From an uncultured Coprococcus sp. (GTDB lineage Bacteria > Bacillota_A > Clostridia > Lachnospirales > Lachnospiraceae), in contig CAAGAB010000140.1 in NCBI GenBank assembly GCA_900767685.1, positions 1 through 8,682 on the forward strand: DNA of 8,682 bases, in the 5' to 3' direction. Below the pieces are notes generated by a model. The model saw only the letters and a program-made list of their open reading frames with translations. It searched no databases and was not told the DNA's origin. Positions 1 to 6,716 of the stretch are shown here, piece by piece. Positions within the stretch are counted from its first letter, which is position 1; each line of letters starts with the position of its first letter. Made by a program: the position numbers and the translations under genes.

Positions 1-735
1 AACTATGTTGATTTTGACAGACTGAGGGCAGCAGATCCGAAGTGGTTTATGGGATATTCGGACAACACAAATCTCACATTCCTGCTCACGACATTGTGCG
101 ATACGGCGTCCATATATGGTCCGTGTGCGGCGGCATTTGGACAAGAGCCGTGGCACCGATCAGTTGCGGATGCTATGGCGGTCCTTCAGGGACAGAAACT
201 GTCATTTGCCGGATATGACGGATGGGAGAAGGAATCCCTCAGGGATGAGGAACATCCATTCTTGCCATACAACATCACAGAGCCAAGAGTGATAAAGGGC
301 TATCCTGAGAAGTTCCAGGTGAGCGGGCGAATGATAGGCGGCTGCATGGACTGTCTGGTGAACCTTATAGGAACAAAGTTTGACCGTGTTGGCGAATTCC
401 TTGAGAGATATAAGGATGATGGATTTATCTGGTTCCTTGAGTCCTGCGATCTGAACGTCATGTCCATAAGACGTGCCATGTGGCAGATGGATGGTGGCGG
501 ATGGTTCAGATACTGTAAGGGCTTTATGATCGGCAGACCGCTGCAGTTCGGACAGGAGATGATGGGTCTTGACCAGTATCAGGCTGTGCTGGGGATCATA
601 GGAAAATACAATGTGCCTGTTGTGATGGATGTGGATCTCGGACATCTGTCACCGATGATGCCTGTGGTATGCGGCAGCATGGGAACTCTTGTGGTGGATG
701 GTCAGGATATGAGTCTTTCCATGGAGATGAGGTAG
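1..735 (+). CDS. S66-family LD-carboxypeptidase / MccF-like serine peptidase (5' end outside window)
   Basis: The reading frame is open from base 1 (codons start at base 1) and stops at TAG 733-735, so the N-terminal part, roughly the first hundred residues, lies outside the window. S66 peptidases cleave amide bonds next to an acyl-aspartate or D-amino acid. Members recycle murein tetrapeptides or, in the MccF branch, inactivate microcin C-like compounds. The expected Ser-Glu-His triad is visible: Ser in GYSDNT (codon 58-60, window residue 20), Glu in WFLES (residue 147) and His in DLGHLSP (residue 215). The Ser-Glu and Ser-His spacings (127 and 195) are close to those I recall for MccF (about 125 and 193), which favours the MccF-like branch over LdcA. 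No signal peptide can be judged. No convincing terminator follows it. Family assignment is firm; the substrate is unknown. Confidence 0.88.
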   Translation, partial: NYVDFDRLRAADPKWFMGYSDNTNLTFLLTTLCDTASIYGPCAAAFGQEPWHRSVADAMAVLQGQKLSFAGYDGWEKESLRDEEHPFLPYNITEPRVIKGYPEKFQVSGRMIGGCMDCLVNLIGTKFDRVGEFLERYKDDGFIWFLESCDLNVMSIRRAMWQMDGGGWFRYCKGFMIGRPLQFGQEMMGLDQYQAVLGIIGKYNVPVVMDVDLGHLSPMMPVVCGSMGTLVVDGQDMSLSMEMR

Positions 736-807
736 AGAGAAGTCTGTTGGCTGTTTGATTGGCTGAAAATGGTTGAAAAAATAAAGGCAAAAAAATAAAA
801 AATACTA

Positions 808-836
808 TTGTGAAAAAAAATATATCGTGCTACACT
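808..836 (+). promoter_or_regulatory. Predicted sigma-A promoter of the thrS T-box transcript
   Basis: The -35 box TTGTGA (808-813) and -10 box TACACT (831-836) are separated by 17 bases in an A-rich stretch. Transcription would start near 842-844, just before the T-box leader. The gap 736-807 between the peptidase stop and this promoter is A-rich and shows no other feature. Confidence 0.6.
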
Positions 837-841
837 AGGTG

Positions 842-1111
842 GCAGATAAGACAAAGGCATAGACGGAAAGAGTAGTGTGGTGGATGCATCCAGAGAGAGC
901 TGCATATGTGAATCGGACTCAGATATGAATCAGACGTGAGCCAGAACATATGGTGGGAGCAGCTTATGATATATCACATGAAGACCACTCCCGAGCCGTG
1001 CGCGATATAAGCGTCACCGCGTAGCTGCGTTAAAGGCATAATTGAGTTAAAAGTTAAGGTGGAAACGTGCATACGCACCCTTAGATAGATTATATCTAGG
1101 GGTGCTTTTTT
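842..1111 (+). promoter_or_regulatory. T-box riboswitch (tRNA-Thr-sensing leader) of thrS
   Basis: T-box leaders bind a specific tRNA and allow readthrough when it is uncharged. Visible elements in order: the stem I base region ACGG (863-866), able to pair with CCGT (996-999); a GTAGT motif (872-876); AGAGAG (892-897); GGTGGGA (952-958), resembling the conserved distal GGUGAAA; and GACCACTCCCGAGC (983-996), whose ACC at 984-986 is the probable threonine specifier. The antiterminator is clear: AAGG (1056-1059) pairs with CCTT (1079-1082) and GTGC (1067-1070) with GCAC (1075-1078), leaving the 7-nt bulge TGGAAAC (1060-1066). The canonical bulge is UGGNACC, so one base differs. TGGA would pair with a tRNA 3' end of UCCA. 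The adjacent thrS gene supports the threonine assignment. The specifier position is inferred by alignment to the remembered consensus, so it is less certain than the T-box call. Confidence 0.9.
1075..1111 (+). terminator. T-box intrinsic terminator (attenuator) upstream of thrS
   Basis: GCACCCTTAGATA (1075-1087) pairs with TATCTAGGGGTGC (1093-1105) over 13 base pairs with one G-U wobble, a 5-nt loop (1088-1092), and T6 (1106-1111). Its left arm shares 1075-1082 with the antiterminator, so the two structures are mutually exclusive, as a T-box switch requires. Confidence 0.93.
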
Positions 1112-1138
1112 AGTTGTTACAGGAAGTTTATGTATAAC

Positions 1139-1177
1139 CAGACGCCGGGCAGAATATATTGATGACTGTTGCGTCTG
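1139..1177 (+). other. Inverted repeat in the thrS 5' UTR after the attenuator
   Basis: CAGACGC (1139-1145) and GCGTCTG (1171-1177) are perfect complements around a 25-nt loop. An alternative small hairpin, GTTGC-GTCT-GCAAC (1168-1181), uses part of the same arm. It lies between the terminator and the thrS ribosome binding site. It could stabilise or process the readthrough mRNA; no function is shown. Confidence 0.35.
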
Positions 1178-1219
1178 CAACGTATTTTCACTTTATAAGA
1201 AGTAAGAAGGAGAACTGAC

Positions 1220-2983
1220 ATGGTTAATTTCAAAGAAGACGAACAGCTTAAGACACTGAATCATTCCTGTGCACATCTTATGGCACAGGCTATCAAGCAT
1301 TTGTACCCACAGGCAAAGTTCTGGGTAGGACCGGTAGTTGCAGAAGGATTCTACTACGATGTAGATCTCGGCGATGACGTTATCAGAGGCGAGGAAGATC
1401 TCGCAGCCATCGAGAAAGAGATGAAGAAGATTGCCAAGAGCGGCAAGAAGATCATCCGCAAGGAGATATCCAAGGAAGAAGCTCTTGAGATGTTCAAGGA
1501 TGACGAGTACAAGCTCGATCTTATAAATGGACTTGAGGATGGAACGATCACATGCTATGAGCAGGGTGATTTCACAGACCTCTGCCGTGGACCTCACGTA
1601 GACAATGTAAAGCTTTGCCGTAACTTCAAGCTCATCAGACATTCAGGAGCTTACTGGAAGGGCGACAGCAAGAACAAGGTTCTCCAGAGAATATATGGTG
1701 TGTGCTTCCCTACAAAGGAGGAGCTTGATGAGCATCTTCAGTTACTTGAGGAGGCTAAGGAGAGAGACCACAGAAAGATCGGCAAGGACATGCAGCTCTT
1801 CATGGTCGATGACCTTGTAGGACGTGGACTTCCAATGTTCCTTCCAAAGGGATATACAGTATGGCAGGAGCTTGAGAACTATATCAAGCGCAAGGAGAGA
1901 AAGCTTGGCTACCTCCACGTTATGACACCTTGTGTAGGTACAGTAAACCTCTACAAGACATCAGGTCACTGGGATCACTACAAGGACAACATGTTCCCTG
2001 CAATGGAGATGGAGGGAGAGTCATTTGTACTTCGTCCAATGAACTGCCCACACCACATGATGATATATGCAAACAAGATGCACTCATATAAGGATCTTCC
2101 TATCAGGATCGCTGAGATCGCACACGACTTCAGATTTGAGGCAAGTGGTACACTCAAGGGTATTGAGAGAGGAAGACACTTCTGTCAGAACGATTCACAT
2201 ATATTTGTGACACCAGACCAGATCGAGGAAGAGTTTGCAGGAGTTGTTAAGCTCATATTTGACACATACAAGGATTTCGGAATCACAGATTACAGATGCG
2301 TACTGTCACTCCGTGACCCAGAGGACAAGGTAAAGTATCACGATGACGATGAGATGTGGAACAAAGCAGAGAATGCACTCAGAAGAGTTCTTGATGATAT
2401 AGGAATCGATTACACAGAGGAGATCGGTGAGGCTGCATTCTACGGACCAAAGCTTGATGTAAATGTTAAGCCGGCCGTAGGAAATGAGTATACACTCTCG
2501 ACATGTCAGCTCGACTTCTGTCTGCCAGCCAAGTTCGATCTGAAGTATATCGACAAGGACGGCGAGAAGAAGACACCTGTAGTTCTCCACAGAGCTATCC
2601 TTGGATCTCTCGACAGATTCATGGCTTACATCCTTGAGGAGACAAAGGGAAATCTTCCAACATGGCTTGCACCTGTACAGGTAAGAGTTATGCCTGTAAA
2701 GACAGACAACGAGGAGCTTATGGCTTATGCTCACAAGGTTGTTGATGCCCTTGATGCCATCGACGTTCGTGTAGAGCTTGATGACAGAGCAGAGAAGCTT
2801 GGTTATCGTATGCGTGAGGGTCAGGTTCAGAAGGTTCCATACCTTCTCGTAATCGGATTCAACGAGGCTGAGAACGGAACAGTATCATACAGACTCCACG
2901 GTGAGGCTGACACAACAGTTCTTCCACTTGACGAGTTCGTACAGAAGATCGACACAGAGATCAAGACAATGGCTCACAAGTAA
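1220..2983 (+). CDS. thrS: Threonyl-tRNA synthetase, form lacking the TGS domain
   Basis: This cytosolic class II synthetase charges tRNA-Thr with threonine. The start follows AAGGAG (1207-1212) by 7 bases. The editing domain has the paired signature HSCAH (His15, His19) and CRGPH (Cys122, His126), which clears mischarged serine. The catalytic core shows the zinc ligands Cys276 (in NCPHH), His327 (in NDSHIF) and His457 (in VLHRAILG). It also shows motif 2 around FRFEASGTLKG and motif 3 around HRAILGSLDRF. The anticodon-binding domain follows from about residue 480. At 587 residues it is about 55 shorter than the usual roughly 640. The sequence begins directly at the editing domain, and the terminator 108 bases upstream leaves no room for a TGS domain. 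It is transcribed alone under T-box control and ends before a terminator. Codon use is more biased than in the next two genes, as expected for high expression. Confidence 0.97.
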   Translation: MVNFKEDEQLKTLNHSCAHLMAQAIKHLYPQAKFWVGPVVAEGFYYDVDLGDDVIRGEEDLAAIEKEMKKIAKSGKKIIRKEISKEEALEMFKDDEYKLDLINGLEDGTITCYEQGDFTDLCRGPHVDNVKLCRNFKLIRHSGAYWKGDSKNKVLQRIYGVCFPTKEELDEHLQLLEEAKERDHRKIGKDMQLFMVDDLVGRGLPMFLPKGYTVWQELENYIKRKERKLGYLHVMTPCVGTVNLYKTSGHWDHYKDNMFPAMEMEGESFVLRPMNCPHHMMIYANKMHSYKDLPIRIAEIAHDFRFEASGTLKGIERGRHFCQNDSHIFVTPDQIEEEFAGVVKLIFDTYKDFGITDYRCVLSLRDPEDKVKYHDDDEMWNKAENALRRVLDDIGIDYTEEIGEAAFYGPKLDVNVKPAVGNEYTLSTCQLDFCLPAKFDLKYIDKDGEKKTPVVLHRAILGSLDRFMAYILEETKGNLPTWLAPVQVRVMPVKTDNEELMAYAHKVVDALDAIDVRVELDDRAEKLGYRMREGQVQKVPYLLVIGFNEAENGTVSYRLHGEADTTVLPLDEFVQKIDTEIKTMAHK

Positions 2984-3005
2984 GAGTGAATGTGAATAAA
3001 TACAA

Positions 3006-3046
3006 AGGAGTTCTGCAATATATGTTATTGCAGGACTCTTATTTTT
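3006..3046 (+). terminator. Intrinsic terminator after thrS
   Basis: GAGTTCTGCAATA (3008-3020) pairs with TATTGCAGGACTC (3026-3038) over 13 base pairs with one wobble, and closing pairs extend to 3006/3040. The loop is TATGT, followed by T-rich sequence ending in T5 (3042-3046). It closes the thrS transcript. Confidence 0.9.
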
Positions 3047-3050
3047 GCTA

Positions 3051-3079
3051 TCGCCAATGTTTGGAGGCTATGTTATACT
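3051..3079 (+). promoter_or_regulatory. Possible promoter of the AAA-ATPase/nuclease gene
   Basis: A good -10 box, TATACT (3074-3079), lies 17 bases after TCGCCA (3051-3056), which matches the -35 consensus at four of six positions. It falls directly after the thrS terminator and 17 bases before the AGGAGG ribosome binding site of the next gene. Confidence 0.45.
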
Positions 3080-3108
3080 AATTACATTAGACTTCAGGAG
3101 GTATGTAT

Positions 3109-4695
3109 ATGGGCAGTTATTTGAATCCGGGAAATGATCTGTTTAAAATGGCAAGGCAGTCACAGATTTTTATAGATAAAAGTGGATTGATAGATGTAAC
3201 CAATAAGAGCCTTGGAACTTTACAACGCTATATGTGTGTAAGTCGTCCAAGAAGATTTGGTAAGTCGATGGCTGCTGATATGCTTGCGGCATATTATGGA
3301 AGATGTGCGGATTCTATGCATTTGTTTCACGATCTTAAGATAGAAAGCAGCGATACATTTGAAAAGCATCTCAATCAGTATGACGTTATAAAAGTGGATA
3401 TGCAGGAATTCCTCAGCGCGACTGATAATGTTACAGATATGCTTAAACTGATACAGGACAGACTTATCAGAGAATTGGTGAGCGCGTATCCGGAATATGT
3501 ATGCACGGACAATCTGGTATTTGCCATGAAAGATATATACTCGGCAACTAAACATCCGTTTGTTATACTTATAGATGAATGGGATTGCCTTTTTAGAGAA
3601 TACGAGCAGGATAAGGATGCACAGAAGAAATATCTTGATTTTCTGAGGTCGTGGCTAAAGGACAAGGATTATGTTGCTCTGGCATACATGACTGGAATTT
3701 TGCCGATAAAAAAATATGGTTCACATTCCGCGCTTAATATGTTTATGGAATATTCAATGACTGATCCGGGAAATCTGGCAGAATATTTTGGATTTACGGA
3801 GACGGAGGTAAGGGAGCTGTGCGAACAGTATAATATGGAGTTTGATGAGGCAAAGGACTGGTACAATGGATATCATCTGGTGTCGCACAATGCTTCAGGA
3901 GATTTGAAATTCTCCATGTATAGTCCAAAGTCAGTTGTTGAGGCTATGTTGCGTCATAGATTTGGCACATACTGGAATCAGACTGAGACATATGAGGCGT
4001 TGAAGATATATATCCAGATGAATATGGATGGACTTAAGGATGCGGTGGTAAAGATGCTGGCGGGTGAGAGTGTCTATGTCAACACCGGAACGTTCAGCAA
4101 TGATATGACTACATTTGCATCAAAGGATGATGTTCTTACGCTTCTTGTACATTTGGGGTATCTCACATATAACAGTGATGGTGAAACTGTTGCGATTCCA
4201 AACAAAGAGGTCTCTAAGGAGTATGTAAATGCTATAAGCACGATGCAATGGGATGACGTTACACGTGCAGTTGATGGATCAAGAAAACTTCTGGAATCAC
4301 TGTGGAACATGGATGCCCAGGCGGTTGCTGAAGGTATAGAATCAGCACATCAGGAGATACCGTCAATTGAATACAATGATGAGAATTCACTCAGTTGTAC
4401 GGTAAATCTGGCATTTTATTTCGCGAGAGAGTATTACAAAATAGTTCGAGAACTTCCTGCTGGGAGAGGATTTGCTGATATTTGTTTTATTCCTAAGACC
4501 AGACATCTGGATAAGCCGGCAATCGTAGTTGAGCTAAAATGGGATAAGGATGTTCAGGCTGCTATAGATCAGATCAGGGAAAGAAAATATGTGGATGCAT
4601 TAAAAGACTATAAAGGTAATTTACTTCTTGTTGGGATAAATTACGACAAAAAGACCAGAAAACATGAGTGTAAGATAGAAAAGTTCGAAAAATAA
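3109..4695 (+). CDS. Predicted AAA-ATPase with C-terminal PD-(D/E)XK nuclease-like domain (DUF1703 type)
   Basis: I chose ATG 3109 (528 residues) because AGGAGG (3096-3101) is 7 bases before it. The in-frame ATG at 3103 is only 1 base from that site. The N-terminal half matches the AAA-ATPase_like family: IDKS (22-25), a Walker A-like SRPRRFGKS (45-53) and Walker B ILIDEWD (Asp156-Glu157). The family signature KYGSHSALNMF lies near residue 205. The C-terminal 80 residues carry a PD-(D/E)XK pattern: Asp457 in GFADICF, Glu475 and Lys477 in VVELKWD, then AIDQIRERKY. Proteins of this architecture are abundant and multi-copy in Clostridia and Bacteroidetes, and their biological role is not established. 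Proposed roles in defence or mobile DNA are guesses. The gene appears complete and intact, with its own probable promoter and a downstream terminator, so it is likely monocistronic. Confidence 0.9.
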   Translation: MGSYLNPGNDLFKMARQSQIFIDKSGLIDVTNKSLGTLQRYMCVSRPRRFGKSMAADMLAAYYGRCADSMHLFHDLKIESSDTFEKHLNQYDVIKVDMQEFLSATDNVTDMLKLIQDRLIRELVSAYPEYVCTDNLVFAMKDIYSATKHPFVILIDEWDCLFREYEQDKDAQKKYLDFLRSWLKDKDYVALAYMTGILPIKKYGSHSALNMFMEYSMTDPGNLAEYFGFTETEVRELCEQYNMEFDEAKDWYNGYHLVSHNASGDLKFSMYSPKSVVEAMLRHRFGTYWNQTETYEALKIYIQMNMDGLKDAVVKMLAGESVYVNTGTFSNDMTTFASKDDVLTLLVHLGYLTYNSDGETVAIPNKEVSKEYVNAISTMQWDDVTRAVDGSRKLLESLWNMDAQAVAEGIESAHQEIPSIEYNDENSLSCTVNLAFYFAREYYKIVRELPAGRGFADICFIPKTRHLDKPAIVVELKWDKDVQAAIDQIRERKYVDALKDYKGNLLLVGINYDKKTRKHECKIEKFEK

Positions 4696-4729
4696 GTAAG
4701 CAGTAGCGTAATTGGATATTACATAATAG

Positions 4730-4757
4730 AGGAGACTGACGGCATAGTTGGTCTCCT
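4730..4757 (+). other. Hairpin in the 3' UTR of the AAA-ATPase gene
   Basis: AGGAGACTGAC (4730-4740) pairs with GTTGGTCTCCT (4747-4757) over 11 base pairs including two G-U wobbles, with loop GGCATA. No T-tract follows, so it is a poor terminator by itself. It precedes a true terminator by 22 bases. Confidence 0.55.
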
Positions 4758-4779
4758 AATATTACACCACAGGTTCACT

Positions 4780-4812
4780 TACCCTGTCCGCAAGGACAGG
4801 GTATTATTTTTT
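4780..4812 (+). terminator. Intrinsic terminator after the AAA-ATPase gene
   Basis: TACCCTGTCC (4780-4789) pairs perfectly with GGACAGGGTA (4794-4803), closed by the tetraloop GCAA, and is followed by TTA and T6 (4807-4812). It ends 35 bases before the next start codon and isolates the next gene from upstream transcription. Confidence 0.93.
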
Positions 4813-4847
4813 GTAAATAAATGCATAATTTGAGGGAGGTATAGGAT

Positions 4848-6044
4848 ATGAGACAGGGATATAAGTTTATACGTGAGAGTGGCTGCGAGCATGACGATGA
4901 TTATCTCAGTCATCTTTTTAACGATATTTTCTGCTGGACGAATGACACATATAAGCTCTGTTATACACGCCCGGATATGGAGGCCGTGAACGAAGATAAT
5001 ATACTCGACATTGAGAATGGGGAGAATGAAATACTGTCATTTGACTATCATATGCAGCTCCTTGTAAGCAAGAGAAATGACCTGGAAAATACAGAAAAGG
5101 ATAAGGCTGAAGATAACGAAGAAAGCGATAGAGAGGTGTGGGAGACTCTGATAAATGCGGCGGCATACGACTTCCCAAATGTCAGGCAGCTCAAGGCGGA
5201 TATACGGACCATCCTGGACTCCGATATGGAAGATGCCCAGATCGTGAGGGATAATAGCGGAGAGCCATATGAAAAAGTGTTGTGTCTTGGGACGGAGGGG
5301 ACATATGTGGAGGATGGATATGTTCTCCGAAGGATAAAGAGATATCCGGAGAGCGACACGCCGGATATGTATGAGCTGGAGGTAGGAACAAATTGTGGTG
5401 TGGATTCTGGGATCGCTCAATTTTACCGTTTGACCGGCCTGAACAGGGAAGATATCCGCAGTCTGTATACATGCGTTACGAGATTCATAGAAAACGCTGA
5501 GGACTTGTATAATCACCGGCTGAAACTTCGCCGGGATAGGGAAAAGCATAACAAGAGAATTGATGGCGAAGTTCTGATGTGCATGGAGAACAGCTTTGAG
5601 CTTGTCACCGAAGGCGAAGAGCTGGCAGGTATCGAATATTGGGATTTTAAGGGCGAAAAGCTGACAAAGGAATACAATGCGAGGGTTAGGTCTATAGATG
5701 GCGATGCTGGCAGTATTGACCTGGAAAGTGGTGAAATGCTGTATATGGATCAGATATATTCCATAGATAAAAAAAGTCCCACCGAGGAAATGTTGTGCAT
5801 GGGTGTGGAGGAGATATCCGAGGATTTCTGTGACAGCATACTTGTGAAGACGGTGACGATGCTGGATGATTTCGAAACCATGGAGGTATATGATCTCTGT
5901 GAAAAATATGGTGAATACATAGATAACAGGTATTATATGTACCGTGAGGAACACGGATTTGAGATGCCGGAAGATGTGTTCCCTGGGAATGGTGTAAAGC
6001 TGTATGTTGAGAAAGTTGTACGGATTTTGAAGTCAAAAATATAA
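4848..6044 (+). CDS. Uncharacterised acidic 398-residue protein
   Basis: I do not recognise this protein. It is a credible gene: GGGAGG (4834-4839) lies 8 bases before ATG, the frame is long, and terminators flank it on both sides. The product looks soluble, with no signal peptide or membrane segment, and is rich in Asp and Glu. There is a low-complexity charged stretch around residues 78-96, probably a linker. A tract rich in Arg, Lys and His with helical character lies around residues 223-240. Residues about 261-307 (from GIEYWDF to QIYSID) read like a small beta-barrel with alternating strands. They faintly recall YolD-type proteins, which is only an impression. Cysteines are scattered and form no metal motif. 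No promoter is evident in the 35 bases after the terminator, although A/T-rich sequence there (TTGTAA at 4811) could hide one. Its function cannot be inferred from its neighbours. Confidence 0.78.
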   Translation: MRQGYKFIRESGCEHDDDYLSHLFNDIFCWTNDTYKLCYTRPDMEAVNEDNILDIENGENEILSFDYHMQLLVSKRNDLENTEKDKAEDNEESDREVWETLINAAAYDFPNVRQLKADIRTILDSDMEDAQIVRDNSGEPYEKVLCLGTEGTYVEDGYVLRRIKRYPESDTPDMYELEVGTNCGVDSGIAQFYRLTGLNREDIRSLYTCVTRFIENAEDLYNHRLKLRRDREKHNKRIDGEVLMCMENSFELVTEGEELAGIEYWDFKGEKLTKEYNARVRSIDGDAGSIDLESGEMLYMDQIYSIDKKSPTEEMLCMGVEEISEDFCDSILVKTVTMLDDFETMEVYDLCEKYGEYIDNRYYMYREEHGFEMPEDVFPGNGVKLYVEKVVRILKSKI

Positions 6045-6054
6045 AAAATGTAAC

Positions 6055-6119
6055 AAAAGCATGTATATATGAATCCCAGCTGCCCTGCTGGAAATCATAT
6101 ATACATGCTTTTATGCTTT
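6055..6119. terminator. Bidirectional terminator between convergent genes
   Basis: AAAAGCATGTATATATGA (6055-6072) and its exact complement at 6095-6112 form an 18-bp perfect stem. Inside it, CCAGC (6076-6080) pairs with GCTGG (6087-6091) around loop TGCCCT. The A/T ends give a T-tract in both directions: TTTTATGCTTT on the plus strand, and CTTTTGTTACATTTTTT on the minus strand. It serves the unknown plus-strand gene and the minus-strand Rrf2 gene. Confidence 0.85.
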
Positions 6120-6136
6120 GATAGGGTAAATATGAT

Positions 6137-6571
6137 TTAAATGCAATAGTTATCTGCCGCCTCAGGTCTTTCTGCCACAAGGTCAGCGATTGTGGTGGTG
6201 TCTACCACGTCCCGGATCGCTTTGTCCAGTCTGCGCCAGAGACCTATGGTGGAGCATCTTGCCTCGCGGTCGCACTGGAATTCCTCTGCATCAAGGCACG
6301 CAACAGGAGATATGCCACCCTCAGTGAGCCTTAAAACCATTCCAACTGTTATGTCTTCAGGGGCTTTTCGGAGAAGATAACCTCCCTGTGGCCCTCTGGT
6401 GCTCTTCACCAGCCCGCCGGAGTTTAGCACAGAAGTGATCTGCTCAAGGTATTTCTCGGATATTTCCTCCTGTGCGGCAACATCCTTGATGCTCACGGGC
6501 TTGCCGTCTGTCCTCGATGCTATATTTATAAGAAAACGCAGAGCGTAACGCCCTTTTGTGGATACTTTCAT
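6137..6571 (-). CDS. Rrf2-family transcriptional regulator (IscR/CymR-like) with three cysteines
   Basis: The protein has 144 residues, reading MKVSTKGRYALR at its N-terminus. The start at 6571 is set by GGGAGG (6580-6585), 8 bases upstream. A further 27 codons of open frame upstream lack such a site. The winged helix-turn-helix spans about residues 1-75, with the typical wing GLVKSTRGPQGGYLL. The C-terminal half has Cys92, Cys100 and Cys106, the layout that holds an iron-sulfur cluster in IscR/NsrR-type proteins. The residue matching the fourth ligand, His107 of E. coli IscR, is Ile109 here. It is divergent from metY and cysK, which resembles the job of CymR, the Bacillus repressor of cysteine synthesis, although CymR lacks the cysteine cluster. 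It probably controls the shared intergenic region and itself. The family is certain; whether to call it IscR or CymR is not. Confidence 0.93.
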   Translation of the reverse strand: MKVSTKGRYALRFLINIASRTDGKPVSIKDVAAQEEISEKYLEQITSVLNSGGLVKSTRGPQGGYLLRKAPEDITVGMVLRLTEGGISPVACLDAEEFQCDREARCSTIGLWRRLDKAIRDVVDTTTIADLVAERPEAADNYCI

Positions 6572-6628
6572 AATATAAACCTCCCAAATGCCTGTATTTA
6601 CTGATGATTTCACATCATTTACACGTCT

Positions 6629-6656
6629 ATTATAACATCTGGAAAAAAACAATCAA
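6629..6656 (-). promoter_or_regulatory. Promoter of the Rrf2-family regulator gene
   Basis: Read on the minus strand, TTGATT (6656-6651) is followed after 16 bases by a perfect TATAAT (6634-6629). Transcription would start near 6622. The 5' UTR then contains GATGAT-TTCAC-ATCAT (plus-strand 6603-6618), a small inverted repeat of unknown meaning. Confidence 0.75.
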
Positions 6657-6658
6657 GA

Positions 6659-6694
6659 TAATTCATAAAAAACCTATTGACAAAGTGGGAATTA
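6659..6694. promoter_or_regulatory. Candidate regulator operator, copy A
   Basis: TAATTCATA (6659-6667) is followed by AGTGGGAATTA (6684-6694). TAATTC and GAATTA are inverted repeats. The site lies between the -35 boxes of the divergent promoters and runs across the -35 box and spacer of the metY promoter. A bound repressor could therefore block both directions. The arms are 9 bases further apart than in copy B. Confidence 0.5.
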
Positions 6695-6705
6695 GGCTGT
6701 AATAT
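6677..6705 (+). promoter_or_regulatory. Distal promoter P1 of the metY leader transcript
   Basis: A perfect -35 box TTGACA (6677-6682) lies 17 bases before TAATAT (6700-6705), a four-of-six -10 match. Transcription would begin near 6712 and give a leader of about 365 bases that contains the small cysteine-rich reading frame. The two -35 boxes of the divergent promoters are only 20 bases apart. Confidence 0.65.
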
Positions 6706-6716
6706 ACAGCTATGCT

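Noticed and set aside
202..645. Minus-strand frame of 147 codons inside the S66 peptidase gene
   Set aside because: The plus-strand frame carries the complete catalytic triad; the opposite frame resembles no family and is a shadow.
736..807. Terminator for the S66 peptidase gene
   Set aside because: No stem of useful length is visible; the A-rich stretch is better explained as promoter-upstream sequence of thrS.
5037..5954. Long open frame (305 codons) on the minus strand opposite the 398-residue gene
   Set aside because: It has no suitable ribosome binding site, its composition is typical of an antisense shadow, and the plus-strand frame has a strong ribosome binding site and flanking terminators.
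6572..6652. Longer N-terminus for the Rrf2 regulator (start near 6652)
   Set aside because: It would cover the TATAAT box (6629-6634) and ignores GGGAGG at 6580-6585; MKVSTKGRYALR is the normal N-terminus of the family.
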